Shown piece after piece: positions 36,966 to 45,024 of a stretch of 64,000 nucleotides of DNA; positions within the stretch are counted from its first letter, which is position 1, and the number at the start of each line of letters is the position of its first letter. The DNA is from Tychonema sp. LEGE 07203. GTDB lineage: Bacteria > Cyanobacteriota > Cyanobacteriia > Cyanobacteriales > Microcoleaceae. The position numbers and the translations under genes are program-made. Location: positions 1 to 64,000 of the forward strand of contig NZ_JADEXD010000001.1 in NCBI RefSeq assembly GCF_015207285.1, written 5' to 3'. Under the pieces are notes generated by a model that was not told the DNA's origin, ran no database searches, and was given only the letters and a program-made list of their open reading frames with translations.

Positions 36966-38420
36966 ATGTCACAAGTAGAAAAGCTAAAAATTTTCCTGGC
37001 TTCGCCAAGCGATGTAGCTAAAGAGTGTGACTATGTAATAGAAGTCATTGAGGAGATAAACCGTACTATAGCTCCCAGTAAAGGCGTTATCCTTGAGGTA
37101 GTCTCTTCAAAGCATACTTTTCCAGGTTACGGTCAGGATGGTCAATCTGTGCTCAATAAACAGATTGGGCCAATGAAACAATACGAGATTTTTCTGGGAA
37201 TTATGTGGAGTCGTGTTGGCACTCCGACCAAACGTGCGCCGTCGGGAACTATTGAAGAGTTTAGACGAGCAGTTAGAGCTAATAAAAGCCACGAAAAACC
37301 TGAGATTTGGTTCTACTTCCGAAAATTAGAAGCACATTTAGATACACAAGAGAAGTTAGAACAGGCACAGAAGGTAGTGACGTTCAAGAAGGAAGTTCAG
37401 CGCAAGGCATTAACCCACGACTACAACAGCCCCTCAAATTTCCGTGAGCGGTTTCGTCGGGACATATCGCTGTGGCTCAATGCACGTCCAAACAAAACAT
37501 CTCGATCTCGTACCGCTGCTGCGAACCGAAGCAAAAAGTCATCTGTAACGCCTACTAATTCGCAACCACCGACTGAGGGAGAGAATAAGCAAAAAAAATC
37601 AATTTCGACTTCCCCAACAGCAGATAGCAAAAGAAAAACAACCACAACTTCTACCACTAAAAAGCGCTCGCTTGCTGGTTCTAGCTCCATAGCTCGTACC
37701 CCCAAAAGCATCAGTAGCTCAGGTGCATTGGTTATGTTGAATGACAATTTCTTCCTAACTGAATCTGTTGTTGATACTCCCGCCAATAAAACCGTCACAC
37801 TCCACATTTCACCTACCACCAATTCAGAACAGGAAGCTGCCTTACGTAATTTGCAACCAGAGCAGTCTTACAACAAAAAGCCGATTGCTTATGCTTACCA
37901 GGATGACGCAGCAATAATGCAGGTAGAGAGTGTTGTCTCTCAATCTATTAAAGGCAAAACAATTTTTATCCTTACTTTAAGTCGAGATCCCAGCTCACAA
38001 AGAAGCAACAGTATGGAAATCAATTTTACTAGCTACAGCGCGGATAAAATCGCTGAGTTACGCGCTCGTCTTTTGTTACTTAACGAAACCCCTTCTATTC
38101 ATGAAAAAAACAATTTCTCGCAAATAAATTCTGGGGTTGAGGGAGGTTATAACAATGCTGTCAATATCAAGAAAAATATCTTTCCTGATTTGTGGAAAAA
38201 GCTGAAAATTCCACCCAGTAAGTTTTTATCTCATGCACGTCTTGTAGCAATTTATTATTTAAAAATGAGCTGGACTGTTGAAGACATATTGGAATTGAAA
38301 CTTGGTCTAATTGAGGGCAATGTTATGTCTGTTCAGTTTCGTGGGAAAAGAAAATCCCCCTACATCAATCAAGAATCTGCCGTTATTCAGTTTAAAGGTA
38401 CTTGCCCTCTAAATGGATGA
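36966..38420 (+). CDS. Second DUF4062 protein with unknown C-terminal domain
   Basis: Residues 1-178 are a DUF4062 domain closely similar to the one at 32278 (LKIFLASPSDVAKECDYVIE, GIMWSRVGTPTKRA). A Ser/Thr/Lys-rich linker (~180-250) joins it to a ~235-residue C-terminal region with no recognised motif (SALVMLNDNFFLTESVV, then LPxxLWKKLKIPPSKFLSH-type helix). The gene appears to be a duplicate of the first DUF4062 gene that gained a different C-terminus, with the 5' leader also copied. It follows the CHAT gene by 106 bases, so cotranscription is possible. Confidence 0.8.
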   Translation: MSQVEKLKIFLASPSDVAKECDYVIEVIEEINRTIAPSKGVILEVVSSKHTFPGYGQDGQSVLNKQIGPMKQYEIFLGIMWSRVGTPTKRAPSGTIEEFRRAVRANKSHEKPEIWFYFRKLEAHLDTQEKLEQAQKVVTFKKEVQRKALTHDYNSPSNFRERFRRDISLWLNARPNKTSRSRTAAANRSKKSSVTPTNSQPPTEGENKQKKSISTSPTADSKRKTTTTSTTKKRSLAGSSSIARTPKSISSSGALVMLNDNFFLTESVVDTPANKTVTLHISPTTNSEQEAALRNLQPEQSYNKKPIAYAYQDDAAIMQVESVVSQSIKGKTIFILTLSRDPSSQRSNSMEINFTSYSADKIAELRARLLLLNETPSIHEKNNFSQINSGVEGGYNNAVNIKKNIFPDLWKKLKIPPSKFLSHARLVAIYYLKMSWTVEDILELKLGLIEGNVMSVQFRGKRKSPYINQESAVIQFKGTCPLNG

Positions 38421-38465
38421 GTAAAACTAGCAAGTCAAATTTAAGAAAAATATGATCGCAATTCC

Positions 38466-39374
38466 TCACCTCACCGCGCTAATCGCATCCGACTCAGCAG
38501 CCGACAGAACCTTGGGTTCCATCCCGTACAAATCATTCAGCACCGCCTTGACGTTCGGAAATACGAAATACTCTGTCAGCTTGCCAATCCGGTAATTAAA
38601 CGGTTGATATCGGTGTTTGAAGTACAGCTCGACATTCCCCCGGTGTTCCCAAAGTCCCAGCAAATTAACAGCCACATCCGAGTAATGCGCTCTGACATCC
38701 CGCTGCACTTCTGCAATTCTCTCCTCGATCGATCGAGTGGTAATGCCAATTTTATAGAAGCAGTGGCCGCCCGCTTTGACCTCAAGGAAATAGAGCGAGT
38801 TCACCAAAATCCGACGAAGCTGCGCTCGATAAATCAGCAAATCAGCCCGCCGTTCTTCTAAGCAAGATAACCCCGCAGCTTCAGCAATTTCTACAGAGCC
38901 TTCCAACGAAGCCAGCTCCGACAGCAGCAAAGGTTCCTGAACTTGGTTGAACAATGCCAGGGGAAGTGCCCCTACTGGGATTTTACCCAAGTCGGTAAAC
39001 TGATAACAGCGATCGCCCGACGACTCCACCAATCCTTTCAACTGCCACCGAAAGCTTACCAAGTCTCTGGGAATCGATCGCTTTTGGGCCCCGTACTCTT
39101 TCCACAGCACCTTCAATTGCTCCAATTCCTCACCCTTGAGTTCGATGTTGAAATGCTCGTAGAGGGGCAGCGAGGGAAATGCTTTGGTTTTAATCCGCTG
39201 TGAAACGGGCTTGCAAGTTTCCTCAGTGTGCGCGAAGTGATGTTCTTTCACCGAACCCTTTTTTGCTGTCAATCCGCCACCGCAGTAGAGACAAGTTAGC
39301 TGAGTTTTTCCGCGCACAACCTCATCAATGCTCGTCAGTTCACCACTGAGAGCAACACCAAATTTTAGCCACAT
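38466..39374 (-). CDS. GIY-YIG nuclease-like protein with N-terminal zinc finger
   Basis: The N-terminal CLYCGGGL...EHHFAH block (residues ~28-50) resembles the zinc-binding start of CoiA/competence-type nucleases. Residues ~195-285 resemble a GIY-YIG/T5orf172-type domain (LYFLEVKAGGHCFYKIGITT, RSIEERIAEVQRD, then a Glu in NVELYFKHRY). Cyanobacterial genomes carry many copies, usually near mobile DNA. It is convergent with the second DUF4062 gene. Confidence 0.78.
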   Translation of the reverse strand: MWLKFGVALSGELTSIDEVVRGKTQLTCLYCGGGLTAKKGSVKEHHFAHTEETCKPVSQRIKTKAFPSLPLYEHFNIELKGEELEQLKVLWKEYGAQKRSIPRDLVSFRWQLKGLVESSGDRCYQFTDLGKIPVGALPLALFNQVQEPLLLSELASLEGSVEIAEAAGLSCLEERRADLLIYRAQLRRILVNSLYFLEVKAGGHCFYKIGITTRSIEERIAEVQRDVRAHYSDVAVNLLGLWEHRGNVELYFKHRYQPFNYRIGKLTEYFVFPNVKAVLNDLYGMEPKVLSAAESDAISAVR

Positions 39375-39526
39375 TGCCTGTCAATTCTCCTTTCAGCAGG
39401 TTTGTAGATGCACCTGCTCCACATGACCAACGATTCTAACAAATCCAGGGGTTAGGGCTTCTGCCGGGGGAAAGAAAGCGATCGCCACTTGATGCTCTTG
39501 ATGCGTGACTTTCATCCTTGCATCCC

Positions 39527-39564
39527 AAATCTAAAATCTAAAATCTAAAATCTAAAATCTAAAA
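39527..39564. repeat. AAATCTA heptamer tandem repeat
   Basis: About 5.5 copies of the 7-base unit AAATCTA, the well-known short tandem repeat of cyanobacteria, lie in the gap between the GIY-YIG gene and the recombinase gene. Confidence 0.92.
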
Positions 39565-39571
39565 TTGCTCG

Positions 39572-40273
39572 TCACCAATCGGGAATTTCTTCAGGCTCCG
39601 AGTCTGATAGGCCTTGTGACAGTTGGTGAGGGGGCAACGGATTTTCTGGCGTTGGGGGTGCTATATCAGGATAAGTGCGTTTCCTGATGTAGGAAAGGGT
39701 AGAGAGTGCAGAGACGGCTCCCCTTACTTGGTCGGGCCGCACTTCTAAGTATTTCTGCAATTGTTCTAGGTTGCGGTGTCCGCTGATTTCTTGAATAATC
39801 CGCAACGGAATCCCAGCGTTGCTCATCTGAGTGAGCGCCGACCTTCTGAGGCTGTGGGTGGAAGCGCCGATGATGCCAACTTTTTCGCAAGCTTCTTGGA
39901 ATAGGTGAGAGGCGGCTTCTGGGTTCGCGTGCTTCCAGCGGTGATTGAGATGGCGGCCGGGGAACAGGTAGGGGTGCTCGGGATGTGAGTAGGTTTCTAA
40001 CAGCAGCCTCAACTCTTGAATGATCGGGATAGTGCGGGTGCCGAGCTTGCCTTTAGTGTTGCCCTTGCGGATAATCATTTCGGAGCGGATGACACCCGCC
40101 GGGGTGAAAACATCGATGACTTTCAAGCTGCACGCTTCGGCAATGCGACAGGCGGTGTAGAGACAAATCCCAAAGAGAGCGCGGTCGCGGTCGCTCTGCA
40201 AACCTTCGTTGAACAAGAGTTCGATTTCCTCTTGGGTGAGTATCTTGGCTTGTCCGTGTCCCTCTATTTTCAT
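39572..40273 (-). CDS. Tyrosine recombinase (phage integrase family)
   Basis: This 233-residue catalytic-domain-only integrase has the active-site Arg (CRIAEACSLKV), HSLRRS, GHRN and the nucleophile Tyr in QKYLEVRPDQV. No N-terminal core-binding (SAM-like) domain is present, typical of small cyanobacterial recombinases of this type. The start is taken at ATG 40271-40273 (MKIEGHGQAKI); a frame 10 codons longer exists. Target site and cargo are unknown. Confidence 0.85.
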   Translation of the reverse strand: MKIEGHGQAKILTQEEIELLFNEGLQSDRDRALFGICLYTACRIAEACSLKVIDVFTPAGVIRSEMIIRKGNTKGKLGTRTIPIIQELRLLLETYSHPEHPYLFPGRHLNHRWKHANPEAASHLFQEACEKVGIIGASTHSLRRSALTQMSNAGIPLRIIQEISGHRNLEQLQKYLEVRPDQVRGAVSALSTLSYIRKRTYPDIAPPTPENPLPPHQLSQGLSDSEPEEIPDW

Positions 40274-40450
40274 GTTTGGTGTATACTCGACCCGACGCTC
40301 CAAAGTCTTGCATACTTACTGCATTGCTGCATCCGTAGGCGGGGATTTCTTAATGCGGCGGTTGAGCGAGAGCGAGGGGAAAGAAAGGGCGATCGCAGTC
40401 CAGTTTATTGATATGTTTGGTAAGGATGCAATTGCTGCGGTTGAGGTGAA

Positions 40451-41551
40451 ATGATGCCATTGAGAGCATTGTTTGAAGGTCGAGAGCTATTAGCCCCTCT
40501 AATGTCCGATGAAGAATGGCTCAATTTGAAAGCTCAGCGCCCAAAAGTTAGACTGTGCTGTTGTGACTCAACTGGATACTTACGCACGTCTAAACTCGGC
40601 ACCAAGCATTTTGTTCACGGCAAAGACAGGATTTGTAATTGGGCACCGGAAACATGGCAGCACCTATTAGCCAAGACTGAAATTGTTCGAGTCTGCCAGC
40701 AATTTGGCTACGATGCAAAAACTGAAGTTTCAGGCTCTGATTGGAGAGCGGATGTTTTAGCCACCAAAACAGACCAGGGAAAGTTAGTCAAGCTAGCTTT
40801 TGAGGTGCAGTGGAGTCCGCAAACTTTAGAAGAAACTGCTGCAAGGCAAGCCAAATATCAGCGGGATGGCATCCGCTGCTGCTGGCTGTTTCGTAAACTT
40901 CCTACGTCTCCTGATTTTAGTTGCCAAGACTTACCTATGTTTAAGTTGTGGCTGGAATCAAAGGATACTCTAATGGTTGATGCCTCTACCAGAACCCTGA
41001 CGCTTTCTGAATTTATGGCAGCTCTGCTATCAAGGCATTTTAAATTTGCTTCTCATTACCAAGTCTGTCAAACTCAGCAAGTGAAGGTAGTTTTTTTTGC
41101 TGTGATTTGTTGGAGATGCCAACAACAGCACTACCTTTATTACATCCCCAATGCTGGTTATTATTCAGACTGCGGTATAAAAATAGATGAGGGAGATTTT
41201 GGGGCTTTCGACAGCGACTTTTGGCTGTTTAGACCTGAACTTATCCAAGCAGTCAAAAACTATTTAAAAACAGAGGCTGGTCAAACAATCCGCATGGGAG
41301 AGATCAAAAAACGGTACAGTAAAACAGTCAGGCGCTCTTATATGTCGTTTGGATGCCCTGGGTGCGATGCCATTTGGGGCGACCATTTCTATTTTGAGGC
41401 TATGTCCGAAGCTTGGTATGGTTATATTCCTACCATCGAACATGAGCTGCAAATAAGCTTAAATCCTCCCCTTAATTTGAATTCACGACCTCATTGGTGC
41501 TATTCACTCACAGGTAGCTTTTGCGATATCATTGAGCATGAAACAAAATAA
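40451..41551 (+). CDS. CoiA-like competence/nuclease protein
   Basis: This 366-residue protein has a CoiA-type layout: an N-terminal zinc-like segment (VRLCCCDSTGYLRTSK, then KHFVHGKDRICNW), a PD-(D/E)XK nuclease core (WRADVLATK, then LAFEVQWSPQT with catalytic-type D and E-x-Q), and a C-terminal extension with CWRC and CPGC pairs. CoiA promotes recombination in competent Firmicutes, but in cyanobacteria these proteins are often accessory nucleases. GAGGTG precedes the ATG. Its end overlaps the start of the next gene. Confidence 0.82.
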   Translation: MMPLRALFEGRELLAPLMSDEEWLNLKAQRPKVRLCCCDSTGYLRTSKLGTKHFVHGKDRICNWAPETWQHLLAKTEIVRVCQQFGYDAKTEVSGSDWRADVLATKTDQGKLVKLAFEVQWSPQTLEETAARQAKYQRDGIRCCWLFRKLPTSPDFSCQDLPMFKLWLESKDTLMVDASTRTLTLSEFMAALLSRHFKFASHYQVCQTQQVKVVFFAVICWRCQQQHYLYYIPNAGYYSDCGIKIDEGDFGAFDSDFWLFRPELIQAVKNYLKTEAGQTIRMGEIKKRYSKTVRRSYMSFGCPGCDAIWGDHFYFEAMSEAWYGYIPTIEHELQISLNPPLNLNSRPHWCYSLTGSFCDIIEHETK

Positions 41552-42188
41552 CCAACAACGTGCTACCGCTAAGAAAATCCAAAAATGGATTCAAGCCACC
41601 CAAGAAGTTGAAAAAGCTCGATTTGCCATACCGATAACCAGGCTGACGAGTATCAAAAGTCTGTGCGCTGATGAAGTTGCTGCCGAAAAGTTTGCGCTCT
41701 ACATTGCTCGACTGGTGCAGCAACAGATGGAGCGGGCAAATTGTCCCGAACATTTCACAGATGAAGAATGGGAACAGCAACAACAATTAGTGGATGAAGC
41801 AATCACACTGATGCAAAGTTACTTAGAAAGTCCTAGTTACGAAAGCAAGCAATCTCTCAGAAACTTATTGAGAGACATTGATGGCTTGCAAGGGGATGAC
41901 TACCGTAATTTTAGATGGGCAACGGTGCGCTTTGTCCGTAGCGGAGATTTACTCAAGCTAGAGTATGCACTGCGGTGTTTCGTAGAGACAGATTTTCCGT
42001 ATTGGACTTACAAACTAGCTAGAGAATATGTAGAAGGCTATGGATTGCAATCTGGTTCAGGTATCGTGGCTGAATCAGTACCCAGGTTGTTAGAAGTAGC
42101 AGAATTTTGGTGTCAGTATTATTTCGATCTGAGTTTGAGCGAGAAATTTCCCGACGCGGGCGATCGCTGCGTTGGACCCAACCCGTGA
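41538..42188 (+). CDS. Hypothetical protein coupled to the CoiA-like gene
   Basis: This 216-residue helical protein was not recognised. Its ATG (41538) lies within the last 14 bases of the CoiA-like gene, so translation is probably coupled. The acidic C-terminal half contains conserved-looking YRNFRWATVRFVRSGDLLKL and an aromatic FPYWTYKLAREYVEGYG block. It may be an accessory factor of the CoiA-like protein. Confidence 0.65.
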   Translation: MKQNNQQRATAKKIQKWIQATQEVEKARFAIPITRLTSIKSLCADEVAAEKFALYIARLVQQQMERANCPEHFTDEEWEQQQQLVDEAITLMQSYLESPSYESKQSLRNLLRDIDGLQGDDYRNFRWATVRFVRSGDLLKLEYALRCFVETDFPYWTYKLAREYVEGYGLQSGSGIVAESVPRLLEVAEFWCQYYFDLSLSEKFPDAGDRCVGPNP

Positions 42189-42497
42189 GAATTTTCAGAT
42201 GCAGATTGAGGGTTTGTTAAGCCTGCAACCCCTAAGATTGTCAAAACCGGTGCCAATACTCAGCATCTAATTCTACAATTTCTGCCGTGACAGAGCGGGT
42301 GTGCCACTAACAATCTAGGCGGGAAAACGCAACTTTCCCTATCTAGGACTTGGAAGTGCTATCCGTAGAGTTGATTAAAAATAAAACTCTTATTTTCTAT
42401 AATTTTTTCTGACGTAAATAATTAAATAAATCTTAAATACTATGAAAGAAAATAAATTCATAGCTAAACTATTTTAATATATTTAGGAGCTAGCTGT
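42189..42497. other. Intergenic region with a repeat-family fragment
   Basis: No gene is seen. The stretch ~42300-42360 (AATCTAGGCGGGAAAACGC...CCTATCTAGGACTTGGAAG) shares the CTAGGCGGGA and TAGGACTT blocks found near 47140, 49150, 53260 and 57380. Confidence 0.5.
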
Positions 42498-42863
42498 ATG
42501 TTTCAGTATTTTGTAATGATTCCTTCCCTTGTTGAAGAAAAAGACGTAGAAAAAGACGTAGAAAAAGAAAAAGTCAATTGGTCGATGCAAGTTGCTAAGT
42601 ACAATTTTAATCTGGGCTTACAAGTGGGGGATGACATTGAGCTGATTCTTCACTACGGTGACGAATGCTTTTCGTTTGCAAGTAAGGTTGTGAAGATTTT
42701 AAAAGTTATAGAAAATGACAAAGAAAGACTTGATGATATTTTCAGAATCGAGGCTCATGTAGAGATTTCGGACAAAGAAGATTTTGTAAAAGTTCGAGAA
42801 ATTCTTAAGGGGCTGAATTCATCGTCTCGCTCTGGTTTCCATCCAATGGGTTTTTCTAGCTAG
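42498..42863 (+). CDS. Hypothetical protein with KDVEKE repeats
   Basis: This 121-residue acidic protein was not recognised. Residues ~13-25 are a short tandem repeat (EEKDVEKDVEKEK). The C-terminal part has an alpha/beta pattern (DIELILHYGDECFSFASKVV). An AGGAGC site precedes the ATG. Confidence 0.55.
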   Translation: MFQYFVMIPSLVEEKDVEKDVEKEKVNWSMQVAKYNFNLGLQVGDDIELILHYGDECFSFASKVVKILKVIENDKERLDDIFRIEAHVEISDKEDFVKVREILKGLNSSSRSGFHPMGFSS

Positions 42864-42969
42864 TGAGGAGGGTAAATAGTAGATGTGTAGTATAGACCCG
42901 GTATTATAATGGTTTGACGCTCATCAAAACCAGAAAACGCTGAAATTTTCAGTATTCAATAAATATAAA

Positions 42970-43186
42970 GGCGTTGCTGATTTAGGGTATGACTGGCTCA
43001 ATATGCAAGTCATACCAATTCACTATGAAGCTGCATTATAATATAACGCTAAGGATATAGTTCCAACCAGAAAGACATCAGCCTCATTTAGTGTATCTTC
43101 ATAGTGAATTGGTATCAGAGAAACCAGTATCCACAAAACTTCGGGATTTTCAACTTATTTTTTTCATACCCTGATTAAGCAATGCC
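42970..43186. mobile_element. 111-bp inverted-repeat element, interrupted by a second element
   Basis: Ends are GGCGTTGCTGATTTAGGGTATGA and its imperfect inverse TCATACCCTGATTAAGCAATGCC. Intact copies are at 44260-44370 and 53413-53523 (111 bp each) and a half copy is at 21264. Here 105 extra bases lie in the middle, being the nested element plus a 3-bp duplication. It has no coding capacity, so it is a MITE-like non-autonomous element. Confidence 0.82.
43013..43114. mobile_element. Nested 102-bp MITE-like element with 18-bp inverted ends
   Basis: TACCAATTCACTATGAAG (43013-43030) is repeated inversely at 43097-43114, and TCA flanks both ends (43010-43012 and 43115-43117). Removing 102 bp plus one TCA restores the alignment with the other copies of the surrounding element. 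This is a clean insertion of one small transposon into another. Confidence 0.82.
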
Positions 43187-43356
43187 AAGAACGGGAAACA
43201 GTGAAACGCTTTCAGAACTTGGTGAGGGTGTTGAAGCAGAACTTATCCAACATCCAGGTTTATCGAGTTGGTAACATCAACATCAATGCTTACATTGTTG
43301 GGGTGACGGATGGCGGTGATTGGGCTGGATTATCTACTAAACTGCTGGAGACGTAG
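43184..43356 (+). pseudogene. Nuclease A inhibitor (NuiA)-like C-terminal fragment
   Basis: The frame reads QERETVKRFQNLVRVLKQNL, IQVYRVGNININAYIVGVTD and WAGLSTKLLET, ending at TAG 43354-43356. That is the C-terminal half of NuiA-type nuclease inhibitors known from cyanobacteria. The 5' end is cut at the inverted-repeat element, so the gene was truncated there and has no start. Confidence 0.7.
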
Positions 43357-43410
43357 TATATGATTGTATCAGTGTTCTAAATTCTAATAAATAATAGTGT
43401 TCTAATAATT

Positions 43411-44220
43411 ATGTCACATAATACGGAAGCCCAAGTTAGTTTTACAGCTCGATTGATGGCCGCCAGTCGAGCATTTGAGAGCAAACGAACCAATCGGCTG
43501 TTTAACGATCCGTTTTCCGAACAATTGGCGGGAATCGAAGCAATGGAACTAATGCTCCCCAAAGTAGAAGAATACGAAGCGAACGGTCGACCTTACGTTG
43601 CAGTGCGAACTCGCTTTTTCGACGACTTCCTCATGCAATATAGCCACACCATCCGCCAAGTCGTGTTGCTGGGGGCCGGAATGGATACTCGTGCATATCG
43701 GCTAGATTTGCACCCGGAAACGCATTACTATGAAATTGATAGAGCATCAGTTTTAGATTATAAAGAAAACATATTGAAAGACATAACGCCAAAATGTCAT
43801 CGGCACGTGCTGGCGATGGATTTGCGAGAGACCTGGGTGCAACCATTAGTCGAAAGCGGTTATCGAGCAGACCAACCCTCGGTATGGTTGTTGGAAGGAT
43901 TGCTCTACTATTTGAGTGACGGTGAAGTGAACGAGCTGATGGCAACTATTAATGCCATAACCTTACCAGGTAGCAAATTGGGAGCGGATCTTATCAACGA
44001 AGCAATCCTCAACAGTTCCGGCGATCTAACTTCATATTGGCAATCGAGTTGCAATCATCCTGAATCCTTTTTTGCCGAGTATGGCTGGAACGCTTTTGGC
44101 ATTCAACCCGGTGAAGATGGAGCTTCATTTGGACGTTTTACCTTTCAGTTTTCACCGCGTTCTATTATTGATGACCCTCATATCTTTTTCATTACCGCTA
44201 ACAAAACAGGACACGTTTAA
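43411..44220 (+). CDS. SAM-dependent methyltransferase (LCM/TIGR00027 family)
   Basis: This 269-residue protein matches the leucine-carboxyl-methyltransferase-like family. Seen are an N-terminal FTARLMAASRAFESKRTNRL block, the SAM-binding motif VVLLGAGMDTRAYRLDL, ETHYYEIDRASVLDYK with the acidic residue that binds ribose, and SVWLLEGLLYYLS. Family members are O-methyltransferases, often in secondary metabolism; the substrate is not inferable. An inverted-repeat element begins 39 bases after the stop codon. Confidence 0.85.
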   Translation: MSHNTEAQVSFTARLMAASRAFESKRTNRLFNDPFSEQLAGIEAMELMLPKVEEYEANGRPYVAVRTRFFDDFLMQYSHTIRQVVLLGAGMDTRAYRLDLHPETHYYEIDRASVLDYKENILKDITPKCHRHVLAMDLRETWVQPLVESGYRADQPSVWLLEGLLYYLSDGEVNELMATINAITLPGSKLGADLINEAILNSSGDLTSYWQSSCNHPESFFAEYGWNAFGIQPGEDGASFGRFTFQFSPRSIIDDPHIFFITANKTGHV

Positions 44221-44259
44221 TATCAATTTGTTGCATTTTGCTACTGCCATACTTTTGGT

Positions 44260-44370
44260 GGCGTTGCTTAACCAGGGTATGAAAAAAATCATTTGAAAAT
44301 CCCTAAGCTTTGTCGATACTGGTTTCTATGACTTGCCTATTAGCCTTTCATACCCTAAATCAGCAACGCC
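44260..44370. mobile_element. 111-bp MITE-like inverted-repeat element
   Basis: GGCGTTGCTTAACCAGGGTATGA and TCATACCCTAAATCAGCAACGCC form the ends. It is inverted relative to the copies at 42970 and 53413. The right end is one base from the ATG of the next gene, so the element supplies that gene's entire immediate leader. Confidence 0.85.
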
Positions 44371-44371
44371 C

Positions 44372-44848
44372 ATGCTCTCGAAAAACCTCATTGGTGCCGC
44401 AGGTGAATACTACGTTTGTGCCGAATTGTGCCGACGTGGAGTTTTGGCACTTGTCACGCCAAAGAATAACGAGATTTTTGATGTTCTGGCTTCGGATACT
44501 TTCGGCCAAAGAACAATCTCGATTCAAGTCAAAACTATGGCAATCGCCAACACACAAGGTTGGAAATTCGGGCCAAACATGAGCGTAAAGAAGAATAACG
44601 ACAACTTGTATGTTGTTCTGGTAAATATGCACGACAATGGCACAAACGATTTCTATATTTACAAACACGATGAACTCGTGGAAAGAGTTAATCACATCTA
44701 CGATGAGTACATGAGCAAGCCAAAGCGTGACGGGTCGGTGAGAAAAGAACCTGGCTTCCGTTGGTTCGACCACAAGTATTTTACAGATGATGACAAATCA
44801 CGGAAGAATAATTGGGCGTTGCTCGGCTTCACGGCGCTGGCACTGTAA
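44372..44848 (+). CDS. PD-(D/E)XK nuclease-like protein
   Basis: This 158-residue protein (MLSKNLIGAAGEYYVCAELC) carries an Asp in NEIFDVLAS and the I-Q-V-K-T strand (TISIQVKTMA), the D...(E/Q)-x-K core of PD-(D/E)XK nucleases. The KKNNDNLYVVLVN and FYIYKHDEL blocks are shared with a family found scattered in mobile gene cassettes. The start at 44372 is directly after an inverted-repeat element; an upstream extension would translate the element and is rejected. A GC-rich attC-like palindrome follows the stop. Confidence 0.75.
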   Translation: MLSKNLIGAAGEYYVCAELCRRGVLALVTPKNNEIFDVLASDTFGQRTISIQVKTMAIANTQGWKFGPNMSVKKNNDNLYVVLVNMHDNGTNDFYIYKHDELVERVNHIYDEYMSKPKRDGSVRKEPGFRWFDHKYFTDDDKSRKNNWALLGFTALAL

Positions 44849-44861
44849 CGCCCCAACAACA

Positions 44862-44943
44862 GGCTAACAAGGCGCTGCACCCGGCCGCCTACAGTCCGCT
44901 CGTTTCTCGCTCCCGGACGGCGGCGGGTGAGCTTGGTCGTTAT
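44862..44943. repeat. GC-rich imperfect palindrome, attC-like
   Basis: GGCTAACAAGGCGCTGCACC...GGCGGCGGGTGAGCTTGGTCGTTA is an imperfect inverted repeat with bulged outer arms around a ~25-base centre. This is the architecture of integron attC sites. Its outer GCTAAC/GTTA ends match the attC core consensus only in part. It contrasts sharply with the AT-rich surroundings. Confidence 0.5.
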
Positions 44944-45024
44944 CTCGTAAAGGCTGCCTGACTTTGGAGATGATTCGGTCTTGATCGAGTGTCAAATCAA
45001 AGCCCCTAACGCTTTTAATAAAAT

